A stretch of 64,000 nucleotides of DNA from positions 62,001 to 126,000 of the forward strand of contig NZ_CP027218.1 of assembly GCF_004124275.1 (NCBI RefSeq), in the 5' to 3' direction. The notes under the pieces are model-generated. The model was not told where the DNA came from, did not search any database, and saw nothing but the letters and a program-made list of their open reading frames with translations. Made by a program: the position numbers and the translations under genes. Shown here piece by piece: positions 9,363-18,921 of this stretch (positions are counted from its first letter, which is position 1; each line of letters starts with the position of its first letter). Source of the DNA: Pseudomonas sp. DTU12.3. GTDB taxonomy: Bacteria > Pseudomonadota > Gammaproteobacteria > Pseudomonadales > Pseudomonadaceae.

Positions 9363-9494
9363 TGTGGCGAGGGGACTTGTCCCCGCCGGGGTGCGCAGCG
9401 CCCCCAAAACCTGATTTCCGGTTTTTTCAGGAAACCTGCGTTTACCGAATGGCGACTGCTACGCAGCCGAACGGGGACAAGTCCCCTCGCCACA
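9363..9494. repeat. long inverted repeat (REPIN-like) in the 333-base sfa-lipoprotein gap
   Basis: Two 23-base arms, TGTGGCGAGGGGACTTGTCC... at 9363-9385 and its reverse complement at 9472-9494, flank about 86 bases that contain smaller hairpins such as GGGGTGCGCAGCGCCCC. It is a different repeat type from the others in this window. Together with the hairpin at 9251-9286 it fills most of the gap 9231-9563, which has no gene. Confidence 0.8.
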
Positions 9495-9563
9495 AGGAGT
9501 TTGCCTGCGACAGGAGATCTTTGGCCTACAGGAAATCTGCTGGGTGCAGAAGGCAACTTCAGA

Positions 9564-11084
9564 TCAACCATCGAAGTCACCCAGGTTGATATTCAAACGG
9601 CCGAGGCGGTACAGCAGCGTGCGCCGAGGCAAGCCCAGTTCGCGGGCGGCGAGGGTCTGGTTGCCGTCATTTTTGCGCAGGCAATCGAGCAACAAGGTGC
9701 GTTCGACCTGCTCTAGGCGTTCGCGCAGATTCAGGTGGCTGTTGTCTTCCGGTGCCGGCTCCATGCGCAGGGAGAAATGCTCGGCGAGCAACTCGCCGCC
9801 CTCGCACAGCAGCACCGCGCGTTCGACCAACGCCTTGAGTTCGCGGACGTTGCCGGGGAAGGTGTAACCGCCCAGATGCTCCAGCGCTGCGTCCGACCAG
9901 CGCACCGGATCGCGCTGCAAATACGTACACGTCTTCTCGGCAAAGTGCTGGGCCAGTTCAAGGATGTCGCCTTCGCGCTGACGCAGGGCGGGCAGCTCGA
10001 TCGGGAATTGCGCGAGGCGGTAGTACAAGTCTTCGCGGAACTTGCCCTCGCTGACCAGCGTCGACAGATCGCGGTGCGTCGCGGCGATGATGCGCACATC
10101 GATCTTGTGCGTATCGTTGGAACCCAGCGGGCGAATCTCGCCTTCCTGCAACACACGCAGAATCTTTGCCTGCAACGACAGCGGCATGTCGCCGATCTCG
10201 TCGAGCAACAGCGTGCCGCCATTGGCCGCATCGAACAGCCCGGCGCGGTCGCGGTCGGCACCGGTGAAGGCGCCTTTGCGATAGCCGAACAGCTCACTTT
10301 CCAGCAGATTTTCCGGGACCGCCGCGCAGTTCTGCACGATGAATGCCCGGGAGCGACGCGGGCCGCAATCGTGAATCGCGCGGGCGACGACTTCCTTGCC
10401 GGTGCCGGTTTCGCCACGCAGCAGCACGGTGTACGGGCTGTGCAGCACTTTGCTGATCAGCGAGTGGGTCTGGCGCATCGCCGCGCTTTTGCCGATCAGG
10501 CCATAACCACTGATGCTCGGCACACTGCGCGCAGCCATGGCCGATTGCGCCAGCGGCTGACGCAGACGTTGCAGCAAATGCAACTGGCCAAGCACGAACG
10601 AGCCGAGCTGACCGAGCGAATCGGCAAAGCCTTGCAGGTTGGCGCGACGCCGGCTGGCACACAGCAGCAGGCCTTCGACAGCCTTGTGCTGATTGACCAG
10701 CGGCACACACAACAGCGACTGCCACGGCGAGGTCGTCGCTGGCAGGAAACTGGTTTCGTGCAGGCTGCCGCTCAAGTCGTCGAGGCACACGACGCGGTTC
10801 TGGCAGAGGGCAAATTGCAGCAGTTGTTCACCGTTGTAATCCGCTGGCAGGCTCGCCGCTTCGCGCGGTTGCAGGGCGCCGTCGAGGCACTCGGCATTCA
10901 TCCCCAGGCACGTGTGGGTGGCGTCGAGCAGATACAACTGAGTCAACTCGCAACCACTCAACTCGGCCAGCCCGCGCACAAAGTCACCCAGCAACGCAGC
11001 ACCGTCCGCCGCCCGCGACAGACTGGCGAATTGCGCCAGCAACGCTTCGGCATAGACCAGCGGCTGCGGCACTTGAGTGAACAT
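9564..11084 (-). CDS. sfa2: sigma-54-dependent transcriptional activator (Sfa type)
   Basis: Enhancer-binding protein for sigma-54 RNA polymerase. It has an N-terminal GAF-like sensory region (about 10-170), an AAA+ domain with Walker A GETGTGKE and the sigma-54 contact motif GAFTGA at residues 271-276, a GGTLLLDEIGDMP Walker B region, and a C-terminal Fis-type helix-turn-helix (NQTLAARELGLPRRTLLYRL). It probably activates this T6SS cluster or its effector genes. I prefer the ATG at 11082-11084 over the upstream GTG at 11093, because the ATG is preceded by a GAGGTGGG site and leaves a 10-base gap to clpV. The protein has 506 residues. Confidence 0.94.
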   Translation of the reverse strand: MFTQVPQPLVYAEALLAQFASLSRAADGAALLGDFVRGLAELSGCELTQLYLLDATHTCLGMNAECLDGALQPREAASLPADYNGEQLLQFALCQNRVVCLDDLSGSLHETSFLPATTSPWQSLLCVPLVNQHKAVEGLLLCASRRRANLQGFADSLGQLGSFVLGQLHLLQRLRQPLAQSAMAARSVPSISGYGLIGKSAAMRQTHSLISKVLHSPYTVLLRGETGTGKEVVARAIHDCGPRRSRAFIVQNCAAVPENLLESELFGYRKGAFTGADRDRAGLFDAANGGTLLLDEIGDMPLSLQAKILRVLQEGEIRPLGSNDTHKIDVRIIAATHRDLSTLVSEGKFREDLYYRLAQFPIELPALRQREGDILELAQHFAEKTCTYLQRDPVRWSDAALEHLGGYTFPGNVRELKALVERAVLLCEGGELLAEHFSLRMEPAPEDNSHLNLRERLEQVERTLLLDCLRKNDGNQTLAARELGLPRRTLLYRLGRLNINLGDFDG

Positions 11085-11094
11085 CACACCCACC

Positions 11095-13752
11095 TCAGGC
11101 GAACTCGCACGTCACGCTGGATTCGCCGTCGAGCGTGGCATGCACACGCTTGAGGCTTTCACCGGTGGCCATGGCATCGAGCAGACGATCCGCCACCAAC
11201 GGCAGCACGTGTTGGTCGAGCAGATGGTCGATCAGGCGCGCGCCGCTGTCGCTCTGCGTGCAACGCTCGGACAGGTGATCGACGAGGTTCTGGCACCAGC
11301 TGAAATCCAGCTGACGACGGTTGAGACGCTCGCCGAGACGACCGAGTTTGATCTCGATCAGCTCGCGCAGCACCGGGCCGCCAACCGGGTAGTACGGAAC
11401 CACTTTCATCCGCGCCAGCAGCGCCGGTTTGAAGTGTTTGCTGAGTACCGGGCGAATGGTTTCTTCGAGCACTTCCGCCGTCGGGCGCGCGCCGTTCTCG
11501 CAGAGATCGCTGATGCGGTCGCTGCCAAGGTTCGAGGTCATCAGGATCAACGTGTTGCGGAAATCGATCTCGCGACCTTCGCCGTCGTTGGCCACGCCTT
11601 TGTCGAAGATTTGATAGAACAGGTTGAGCACATCCGGATCAGCCTTTTCGACTTCATCGAGCAGCACCACCGAATACGGCTTCTGGCGCACGGCTTCGGT
11701 GAGCATGCCGCCCTCGCCGTAACCGACGTAGCCTGGCGGTGCACCGATCAGGCGGGAAACGGTGTGCTTCTCCTGGAACTCGGACATGTTGATGGTGGTG
11801 ATGAAACGATCACCGCCATACAGCAAGTCAGCCAAGGCCAATGCGGTTTCGGTCTTGCCGACGCCGCTCGGGCCAACCAACAGGAACACGCCAACCGGTG
11901 CATCAGGTTTGTTCAGGCCGGCAGCGGTGGCGCGCATCGAGCGATCCAGTGCGTGCACGGCTTGTTCCTGACCACGGATGCGTGTGCGCAGGTCAGTGGC
12001 GAAGCTGGCGACCTTGGCGTTGTGTTCGCGAGCCAGTTGCGCCAGCGGCACGCCGGTCCAGGCGCTGATCACTTCGGCAACCAGACGCGGGCACACCTCG
12101 AAGCTGACCAGACGCTCTTTGACCTGAGCGGCAGTCAGGGCGATATGGGTTTCGTTGAGTTGGGCTTCCAGCGCTTCGACGCTTTGGCCTTCTTCGACTT
12201 CGGCAACAACGGTTTCGATGACAGTGCCTTCGGCGTCTTCTTCAACGGTGACCACTGGCTCGACTGCTGCGGCTTCGCGAGCCTTGGCCAGTTGTTGACG
12301 CAGATCCAGCAGGCGTTCGGCCAAAGCTTTCTGCTCAGTCCACTGGGTTTCCAGCGCAACCATCTCGCTTTCGGCTTCTTCAAGACGAACTTCCAGCGCG
12401 TCCAGTGCTTCGTGGTCGATCAGCAGACCGGCTTCGGCATCGCGACGCAGCGCCTGACGCTGACGGCCACCTTCGGCCAGTTCGCCACGCAGACGCTCAA
12501 GGCTTTCCGGCGCGGCGGCGAGGCTGATGCGCACGCGGGCACACGCGGTGTCGAGGACGTCGACGGCTTTGTCCGGCAGTTGCCGACCGGCCAGATAACG
12601 TGCGGACAACTCAGCCGCCGAGACCACCGCGTCATCGCGCAGGTAGATGCCGTGGCTCTTCTCGTAAACCTGGGCCAGACCACGAAGGATGGTCACCGCT
12701 TCGCTGACGGTCGGTTCGTGCAATTGCACCGGTTGGAAACGACGGGCCAGGGCCGGGTCTTTCTCGAAGTATTTCTTGTACTCGGCCCAGGTGGTCGCGG
12801 CGATGGTGCGCAGTTCGCCACGCGCCAGTGCCGGTTTCAGCAGGTTGGCTGCGTCGGAGCCACCCGCATTGCCGCCGGCACCGATCAGGGTATGAGCTTC
12901 GTCAATGAACAGAATGATCGGTTTCGGCGAGGCTTTGACTTCGTCGATCACGCCTTTAAGGCGACGCTCGAATTCACCTTTGACGCTGGCGCCGGCCTGC
13001 AACAGGCCCATGTCCAGCGACAGCAGTTCAACGCCCTTGAGCACTTGCGGCACTTCACCGGCAGCGATGCGCGAAGCCAGGCCTTCAACGATTGCGGTCT
13101 TGCCGACACCGGCCTCACCGACGACGATTGGGTTGTTCTTGCGGCGACGCGCGAGGATGTCGACCATCTGGCGGATCGCGCCATCACGGCACAGCACCGG
13201 GTCGAGTTTGCCGTCGCGGGCCTGTTGGGTCAGGTTGTGGGTGAAGCGCTGCAACAGCGATTCGCCCTGCGCGGCCGGTTTGCCATTGGCCGCCGGTTGC
13301 TCTTTTTGCGACAGGGCAAATTCCTTCAGACGATCGATGTTCAGCTTGGCGAGCAGCGGCTGGTAACGGCTGCCGGCGTAGCGCATCGGGTTGCGCAGCA
13401 GCGCGAGGATCAGCGCAGCGTCTTCAACCTGGGTCTGGCCCAGTTCGAGATTGGCCACCAGCAGCGCGTCTTGCAGCCACTGCACCAGTTCCGGGGCGAA
13501 CACCGGGTTGCGCGAGGCGCTGTGCTCAACGCGCGATTGCAGCGCGGCACTGAGTTCGCCGGCATCGACATCGGCATCTTGCAGCGCGCGCGCGAGCAAG
13601 CCGTTTGGACGCTCCAGCAGGCCCAGCATCAAGTCTTCGACGAGGATCTTGCTGCCGCCACGGGCGACGCAACGCTCGGCCGAACGTTCCAGATCACGAC
13701 GGGTTTCGGCGTCCAGCGCCTGGATGAGTTGTTGCAGGTCTACGTTGATCAT
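11095..13752 (-). CDS. clpV: T6SS sheath-recycling AAA+ ATPase ClpV (TssH)
   Basis: Hexameric unfoldase that disassembles the contracted TssB/TssC sheath. At 885 residues it has the ClpB-like layout: N-domain (about 1-150), first AAA+ module with Walker A GEAGVGKT (212-219), a middle coiled-coil insertion (about 400-520, many Glu/Ala/Leu), and second AAA+ module with GPSGVGKT (627-634). The N-terminus ([14 protein letters not shown]) fits the ClpV subfamily that binds the TssC N-terminal helix. It lies 11 bases after tssG in the same operon. Confidence 0.96.
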   Translation of the reverse strand: MINVDLQQLIQALDAETRRDLERSAERCVARGGSKILVEDLMLGLLERPNGLLARALQDADVDAGELSAALQSRVEHSASRNPVFAPELVQWLQDALLVANLELGQTQVEDAALILALLRNPMRYAGSRYQPLLAKLNIDRLKEFALSQKEQPAANGKPAAQGESLLQRFTHNLTQQARDGKLDPVLCRDGAIRQMVDILARRRKNNPIVVGEAGVGKTAIVEGLASRIAAGEVPQVLKGVELLSLDMGLLQAGASVKGEFERRLKGVIDEVKASPKPIILFIDEAHTLIGAGGNAGGSDAANLLKPALARGELRTIAATTWAEYKKYFEKDPALARRFQPVQLHEPTVSEAVTILRGLAQVYEKSHGIYLRDDAVVSAAELSARYLAGRQLPDKAVDVLDTACARVRISLAAAPESLERLRGELAEGGRQRQALRRDAEAGLLIDHEALDALEVRLEEAESEMVALETQWTEQKALAERLLDLRQQLAKAREAAAVEPVVTVEEDAEGTVIETVVAEVEEGQSVEALEAQLNETHIALTAAQVKERLVSFEVCPRLVAEVISAWTGVPLAQLAREHNAKVASFATDLRTRIRGQEQAVHALDRSMRATAAGLNKPDAPVGVFLLVGPSGVGKTETALALADLLYGGDRFITTINMSEFQEKHTVSRLIGAPPGYVGYGEGGMLTEAVRQKPYSVVLLDEVEKADPDVLNLFYQIFDKGVANDGEGREIDFRNTLILMTSNLGSDRISDLCENGARPTAEVLEETIRPVLSKHFKPALLARMKVVPYYPVGGPVLRELIEIKLGRLGERLNRRQLDFSWCQNLVDHLSERCTQSDSGARLIDHLLDQHVLPLVADRLLDAMATGESLKRVHATLDGESSVTCEFA

Positions 13753-13763
13753 GGCTCACGTCC

Positions 13764-14771
13764 TTAATGAATTTTGCTGCCCAGGGTCACCACGCCGTCC
13801 GCTTTTTCGCGGCCCAGCCAACTGGTCCAACCGAGGCGACAGGCGTTCTGCTCACCGATGCGCAGTTCGCGGATTTCTTCCTGGCGCAAGACCAGGCGGA
13901 TGTCGTAATCGAGCGGGTCACGCAAGGTGAACCGCACCAGCGCGCAGAGCGGCTGGTAACCAAAACCGATCGGCAGGAATTCATGGAATCGCTGCCAGTC
14001 GAGTTGGGTAATGTGAATGCGGAATTTACCGCTGCGGTCGCGCACGTGTTCGCCCAGCACAAGGTCTTCACCGAGCATGCTGTTGGCGCGACCGAGGCGG
14101 TTGCGCTGCTCCTCGAGAATTTCCACGCGGCGCTCGATGCACTGCTCGATGACCAGGTCTTCGTGCTTGAAGTAGTAACGCAGCACGGCTTCGATCAACG
14201 CTGCCGAGTGCGCCCGCAAGCTGAGCAAACCGAGGTACGGCAGCAAGCGTTTCCAGTTGAGTTCCTTGGCCTTGCGGATCTCGTCGCCGCCCAGACCGAT
14301 CAGCGCAAACAGCTGCGACGAAAACGGGTCGAGCGCGCCGCTCTGGAAGCTTGCGCGGTAGCGATACTTGCGCCAGATCGGCAGCATCAGCCGTTGCAGG
14401 CGATGGTGGAACAGGTCGAGGAAGTTGCGCGTCGGGTTGCCGTCCTCGCTGTCGCCCAACGCCTGTTCGCCGTAGAACGCCGGCAACGGCGAACCCGAGC
14501 CGACCAGGCCGATCAGGTTGAAACGCATGCGCGCGCGCATCTGCCCGTGCTCTTCGAAGAACTCCACGCGATCAACATCACTGCGTGGAAAACCGAGGCT
14601 CGGGTTGGCCTGGAACTCGACCTGATCGTACAGATCGTCTTCGCTCAGGTGCGGGTGTGCTTCGCGCAGCCGGTCGATCACCAGCAGCACGGCCTGAAAC
14701 AGCGAGTACTCGCGTATTACCTTCGTCAGCCCGCTTAAAGCAGGGGCTGCAGGCCCATACGTGGTGTCCAT
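13764..14771 (-). CDS. tssG: T6SS baseplate protein TssG
   Basis: Baseplate wedge component that binds TssF; 335 residues, normal for the family. Typical TssG sequence is visible: FFEEHGQMRARMRFNLIGLVG, then SPLPAFYGEQAL, RLMLPIWRKYRYR and the family-like end GEQNACRLGWTSWLGR. Its ATG at 14769-14771 lies inside the end of tssF (37-base overlap), a common coupling for this pair. Confidence 0.94.
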   Translation of the reverse strand: MDTTYGPAAPALSGLTKVIREYSLFQAVLLVIDRLREAHPHLSEDDLYDQVEFQANPSLGFPRSDVDRVEFFEEHGQMRARMRFNLIGLVGSGSPLPAFYGEQALGDSEDGNPTRNFLDLFHHRLQRLMLPIWRKYRYRASFQSGALDPFSSQLFALIGLGGDEIRKAKELNWKRLLPYLGLLSLRAHSAALIEAVLRYYFKHEDLVIEQCIERRVEILEEQRNRLGRANSMLGEDLVLGEHVRDRSGKFRIHITQLDWQRFHEFLPIGFGYQPLCALVRFTLRDPLDYDIRLVLRQEEIRELRIGEQNACRLGWTSWLGREKADGVVTLGSKIH

Positions 14772-16522
14772 TGGTACACCTCTCCCTGTGTGCTTTTTAC
14801 CCGCAGCTCATGGAATGAATTGAGACTGGCGTAAAGCGCGAAAAACTCGTTAAGAACCGAAGCGAAAACGAACAGGTCGCCTTCGCCGATATACCCTTCC
14901 GGGTCGATGGTCAGTTCGGTGCGCAAACCGCGCACCGGCAAACCACGGTGCAAGCGGTCAACGTGGTGATGCTTGATGTGCTTGAGGCCGCCGAGCAGGC
15001 GTTTGCTGACCTTCTCCGCGTGCTGGTCGTAGTAACGCGGCAAGTCGTAGGTTTCGAGAATCACCTTCAACGCATTGACGTCGGCCAGCGACAGATAGTT
15101 AAGCGACATGTTGCTGATCAGCTTCCACAGGAAGTCACGGTTCAGCGGCGGTGCGAAGCTGGAAGTCGCCGGGGTGATGTTGCGGAAGCTCAAGAACTCC
15201 GGCGTCTCTTCGCAGGCCATGCAGATGTCGCCGAGCTTGAGCTTGCGCGGCAGGTTCTGGTTGGTGCACATCAGCTCGATCGACAGGGTTTCGTGGGCTT
15301 CGGTGTGGCGAATACCGAAGCTCAGGTACGTGTCGAGGCCGTCGTGCAGCAGGGACGAACGCTGGCGGATGCTGTAATGCGGACGGCTGTTGGGCACGTC
15401 GAAACTCGGGTCGTGCTCGAAGGATTCGAACGGCACGTATTCCTGATAACCGAGGCCGCCGGGCTTCCAGCCGGTCACGGTTTCAACGGAGAACACGCCG
15501 CAGTTTTCCAGATCGAATTCCGCCGGCAGCAGCAGGTACTCGTCCTGCTTGCCGTCGAGGCGGATCGGCAATGCATCGTGGGCGAACAGGTTGGCGATCG
15601 GCGTACAGAACAGCTTCACGTTATCCAGGGTCGGCCGCATCCGCATGATGCCGCTCTTGCGAATATCGAAGCGCAATTCGAGGCCGCGCATCTGCTTGAG
15701 CGTGTCTTCCGGCAGCGCCTTGAGGATGTCCAGGCCGTTGACGTCGACGAACAGGAACTTGTCTTGGAAGGCGAAGTATTCCTGCAGGTAGCGATAGCCA
15801 CGGAAGGTGTTCAGCGGATACGGGATCAACGCTTCTTCTTCGGCAAAGCCCACCGGTTTGACCCGGTCACCGGGAATCTTGAACGCCATCGGCTTGCCGC
15901 TGACGCCATCGATCGGCTTGCCGGCGCCGTCGAGCGGGATCAGTTCGATGCCTTCGAGATTACGCAGCAGGCTCAGGTAGAGCATCTGGCTGATGTAGCG
16001 CTCACCGGCAAAGTGCAGACGCAATTTGCTCAGTTCCAGCTCACCGAGGTGGCCGTCGGCGCTCATCTCCAGACGCAGGCTGAGCAGCGAGCCGTCGCCC
16101 TTCACCGAGTAATTCAGTGCGGCCAGATCCAGCGGCAGCACTTCGGTCGGGTAGCAGGTGCGGAAGCGGCAACGCACGTCTTCGATCGGCTTGCTTTCAA
16201 TCGGCGTATCACGCTCGACACGCAACGCCGGCCCGGAACGCTTGAGCGGATCGAACTGCAAAATGCTGAACGCTGGCAGCGGGCGCATGTAGTTCGGCCA
16301 CAGCAATTGCATCAGGGAATGGCTGAGCTCGGGCAGCTCGTCATCGAGCTTCTGGCGCAGACGCCCGGTGAGAAACGCAAAGCCTTCAAGCAACCGCTCC
16401 ACATCCGGATCCCGCCCGGCCTGGCCCAGATACGGCGCCAGCGCCGGACTACGCTCGGCGAAACGGCGACCGAGTTGGCGCAGTGCGGTGAGTTCGCTTT
16501 GGTAGTAGTGGTTAAAGGACAC
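14735..16522 (-). CDS. tssF: T6SS baseplate protein TssF
   Basis: Baseplate wedge protein, 595 residues. The N-terminus NHYYQSELTALRQLGRRFAE is a clear TssF hallmark, followed by LAPYLGQAGRDPDVERLLEGFAFL. In the P. aeruginosa HSI-II cluster tssE directly precedes tssF. Here they are separated by about 2.4 kb of extra genes, so tssF may depend on read-through of that cassette or on an internal promoter. It overlaps tssG at its 3' end. Confidence 0.96.
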   Translation of the reverse strand: MSFNHYYQSELTALRQLGRRFAERSPALAPYLGQAGRDPDVERLLEGFAFLTGRLRQKLDDELPELSHSLMQLLWPNYMRPLPAFSILQFDPLKRSGPALRVERDTPIESKPIEDVRCRFRTCYPTEVLPLDLAALNYSVKGDGSLLSLRLEMSADGHLGELELSKLRLHFAGERYISQMLYLSLLRNLEGIELIPLDGAGKPIDGVSGKPMAFKIPGDRVKPVGFAEEEALIPYPLNTFRGYRYLQEYFAFQDKFLFVDVNGLDILKALPEDTLKQMRGLELRFDIRKSGIMRMRPTLDNVKLFCTPIANLFAHDALPIRLDGKQDEYLLLPAEFDLENCGVFSVETVTGWKPGGLGYQEYVPFESFEHDPSFDVPNSRPHYSIRQRSSLLHDGLDTYLSFGIRHTEAHETLSIELMCTNQNLPRKLKLGDICMACEETPEFLSFRNITPATSSFAPPLNRDFLWKLISNMSLNYLSLADVNALKVILETYDLPRYYDQHAEKVSKRLLGGLKHIKHHHVDRLHRGLPVRGLRTELTIDPEGYIGEGDLFVFASVLNEFFALYASLNSFHELRVKSTQGEVYQWTPRMGLQPLL

Positions 16523-16549
16523 GGGTTACCTGCCTGGTAGTGGAACTCA

Positions 16550-16999
16550 TCAAAAAAATATCCTGTAGAGCGCGACTGTCAGTCCGGACACTACGTAGCC
16601 GAAGAGGAGCAAGGTCGGAACATATGCCAGCCACTCGATCATCATCGCGCCCTTCATGGGCTGACCGCTGAGTCCTCCCGCTAACCGAAAGAGCATCCAG
16701 TTGACGGCGTAAAAAAGCATGAACACCAGCGGCCCAAGCCAAATTCGATTAAGCACCCGCTGCTCAGGCTTATCCCGCATGAGCCGCATTTCCAGAATTG
16801 CAAAAGCGATGTATGCCGGAACTCCAAAAATCATTCCTAAGGTTTCAAAATTCAGAGCAACGGAAGGCGGTTCATTCAATTGATCAATCAGCACAATGAG
16901 CGAGAGAACAACCAGCGGAAACCATAGGGCAGCCACGAGTAATCGACGACCTCCTGAGCTCAAACATTGAACATTGAGACTCTTCCATTCCCCGTACAT
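16550..16999 (-). CDS. small polytopic membrane protein in T6SS cargo cassette (immunity candidate)
   Basis: A 149-residue protein with about four hydrophobic segments: LLVAALWFPLVVLSLIVLI, FGVPAYIAFAILEM, PLVFMLFYAVNWMLF and LLLFGYVVSGLTVALYRIFF. I do not recognise a family. It lies 2 bases after the preceding small gene and 27 before tssF, in the cassette that interrupts the tssE-tssF order. Genes of this size and topology next to T6SS effectors often encode immunity proteins against membrane-acting toxins; that role is inferred from context only. A structural or regulatory role is possible. Confidence 0.7.
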   Translation of the reverse strand: MYGEWKSLNVQCLSSGGRRLLVAALWFPLVVLSLIVLIDQLNEPPSVALNFETLGMIFGVPAYIAFAILEMRLMRDKPEQRVLNRIWLGPLVFMLFYAVNWMLFRLAGGLSGQPMKGAMMIEWLAYVPTLLLFGYVVSGLTVALYRIFF

Positions 17000-17001
17000 A
17001 T

Positions 17002-17406
17002 TTATTCCTCACCGCCGTCTAACGGTGCGCATGCTGTAATATTCCAGCCTTCATAGCCTGATGAAGTTGGGTAGATTGCATGGCCATTGATCCACTGTGA
17101 GCGTTCATCTGTTGTGAACTCACTTTGCCAGAGTAGCCACTCAGATGATCTTAGCAATTCACCTTTTTTGTTATACACCCGAAAAAAAGCTTCACTTGTA
17201 AAAAGCTTTACCACTTTCCCAGCAACACCAAAACTCGAATACCTGGGGATATATGAATTTATATAGCAAGTTTTTGATTCATTCCATTTTGTCGAATAAA
17301 CCTCTGCCGCTGCGGCAGCACCCTGCTTTATATACAGCCAAACAAAAATGGGTGTTCCCACCAAAAATAAAAATAAAAACAGTTTCGAAGGTGCCTTCAT
17401 AATCAC
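17002..17406 (-). CDS. small membrane-anchored protein, DUF6201-like, immunity candidate
   Basis: A 134-residue protein with one N-terminal hydrophobic segment (LFLFLFLVGTPIFVWLYI, about 9-26), then a soluble domain with two cysteines (CYINSYIPRYSS and the ITAC end) and the stretch EAFFRVYNKKGELLRSSEW. The pattern resembles small T6SS-linked DUF6201 proteins as I remember them; I hold this loosely. The DNA is visibly richer in A and T than the tss genes around it (runs such as AAAATAAAAATAAAAA near 17365). It overlaps the DUF6402-like gene by 4 bases, which suggests they are made together. Confidence 0.65.
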   Translation of the reverse strand: MIMKAPSKLFLFLFLVGTPIFVWLYIKQGAAAAAEVYSTKWNESKTCYINSYIPRYSSFGVAGKVVKLFTSEAFFRVYNKKGELLRSSEWLLWQSEFTTDERSQWINGHAIYPTSSGYEGWNITACAPLDGGEE

Positions 17407-18374
17407 TTCGACCCTGAGCGAGAAAGATACTCATCAAAATCGATTGGCCCAAGGTGAATGATAAATGAGACATCATATAATTTAACGGCCGTATAGATCA
17501 TGAAATCGCCACCCTTGCCGTGCAACTTGCGATACTCATTAAACTTTCCATTCGTCACTTTATGATATTCCACCCCACCTTTTTCGATCAGCTTTGGTTC
17601 GGTGACGTAATCAATTGGTCCAGGCCTGACGACGCCCTCCTCCGACCAGTAGCCCAGCAGTTGATCATCCCCTGCATTGAGAAAATCGTATGTATCTCGG
17701 ACATAAAGCCCGATCTGCTCAATCTCTATTGCCGGAAAGCCATTATCATTTGAAATAGTCCGTAACTTGGTAGCTGCAACCTTAACAACAAAAGTTCCTA
17801 GCGCACCGTATACATCGTCCAGAGCATCGGTAGCTTTCTCCCAGTCTGTGGCCCCGAACCGAATCAAGTTAAACTGAGATATCTCTTCGAGTTCCAACGC
17901 TGTTTTATCGCTATAGTCCAGATAAGCACTTTTCAATTTTTTTGCTTTAGCATCCAGCAACCCGAGTCGTTGAAGGCGAGTCATTAATACGACCAGACCT
18001 CTGGAGAGCTCGTCCAGAGAACCCTTTAATCTACCAACGCTATTGTTAAATTCGGACGATGATGAAAGCGCCGCGACGAACTCATCAATCTTTGGCTTTA
18101 CTCGTTTCGATCCTGAAAACAGCCAATCAAACGGTATATCTGTAAGGAGCTTTTCCGCACTCAATGTGCTCGCTGCAAGATCGCCCTGCTTGACAGACTT
18201 TGACAATTCATAAGGTTCGCCAGCAAACCATTTCCGCATAACACGAGCAGATACCGCCCACCCCAACTTATCCATAACCCGTGGAATTGAAGAAATCTGA
18301 AAGTCCTTGACCTGAACACTTTGACCTTCTTTATTTTCAGCGGGCGTCAGTGCAGTTTTAATAGGAGCTGGCAT
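17403..18374 (-). CDS. DUF6402-like protein, putative T6SS cargo effector
   Basis: A 323-residue protein without a signal peptide or membrane segment. The sequence IPRVMDKLGWAVSARVMRKWF near residues 30-50 and the C-terminal part with RDTYDF, then YHKVTNGKFNEYRKLHGKGGDF and IIHLGPIDF, resemble the DUF6402 family that I associate with PAAR/VgrG genes in Pseudomonas. Catalytic activity is unknown to me. The gene lies 11 bases after a PAAR gene and overlaps a small membrane-protein gene, the usual PAAR-effector-immunity order. Base composition is AT-richer than its neighbours, which points to replacement or transfer of the cassette. Confidence 0.65.
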   Translation of the reverse strand: MPAPIKTALTPAENKEGQSVQVKDFQISSIPRVMDKLGWAVSARVMRKWFAGEPYELSKSVKQGDLAASTLSAEKLLTDIPFDWLFSGSKRVKPKIDEFVAALSSSSEFNNSVGRLKGSLDELSRGLVVLMTRLQRLGLLDAKAKKLKSAYLDYSDKTALELEEISQFNLIRFGATDWEKATDALDDVYGALGTFVVKVAATKLRTISNDNGFPAIEIEQIGLYVRDTYDFLNAGDDQLLGYWSEEGVVRPGPIDYVTEPKLIEKGGVEYHKVTNGKFNEYRKLHGKGGDFMIYTAVKLYDVSFIIHLGPIDFDEYLSRSGSK

Positions 18375-18385
18375 AAAAATCAGTC

Positions 18386-18910
18386 TCAGGAAATGGCTAT
18401 CGAGTCTTGAGAATCCAAAAACAAAGTGACCCCTTCAGCGATGGAAGAGCCGACCACTGAGGTTTTGCCTTCACTGTCCGTTACACCCGTAACCTCTTTT
18501 CCTGAGTCAGTACGGATGGTGTATCCACGATTAGCTACCGGTGCGCCTGTCTCGGGATCAGTAACAACGAAGTGCTCCGTAAACGGCCACTTAATCTCCA
18601 CTGGCAACGGCGGCACAAACGGCGCCGGCGAGTGCGAGTTACCGATAATTACCGTCGATGACCCTGCCGTAACCTTATTCCCATGCGTGCCTTCAGAATC
18701 GACGGTGACAGCAGACTTGCCGTTGATTTTCACCGTCGAGGCCAAACCACCAACCATCGCACCACCACACGCGGAGGCATCGCCTTCACGGGCGGCCGCG
18801 AGGCCGTCGAAGAACACGTCGCCGGAACCGGCGGCGATCGGGTTGGTACCGTGGCCTGGTAGTGGGCAAGCGGTGGGGTCGGATACGCGTGCTGCGGGTT
18901 TGCCAGACAT
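18386..18910 (-). CDS. PAAR-domain T6SS spike-tip protein with C-terminal extension
   Basis: A 174-residue protein. The N-terminal PAAR domain (about 1-100) begins GKPAARVSDPTACPLPGHGT and contains the repeating GSGDVFFDGLAAAREGD and GSSTVIIG turns, which fold into the cone that caps VgrG. A short linker is followed by a 65-residue domain (FVVTDPETGAPVANRGYTI, later GVTDSEGKTS) that looks like a transthyretin-type beta-sandwich. Such extensions often dock cargo. It lies inside the structural operon, 11 bases after tssE, with the probable cargo gene directly downstream. Confidence 0.92.
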   Translation of the reverse strand: MSGKPAARVSDPTACPLPGHGTNPIAAGSGDVFFDGLAAAREGDASACGGAMVGGLASTVKINGKSAVTVDSEGTHGNKVTAGSSTVIIGNSHSPAPFVPPLPVEIKWPFTEHFVVTDPETGAPVANRGYTIRTDSGKEVTGVTDSEGKTSVVGSSIAEGVTLFLDSQDSIAIS

Positions 18911-18921
18911 CGGGGATCTCC

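Noticed and set aside
11077..13767. An 896-codon plus-strand frame opposite clpV
   Set aside because: clpV has all expected motifs on the minus strand; the plus frame is its shadow.
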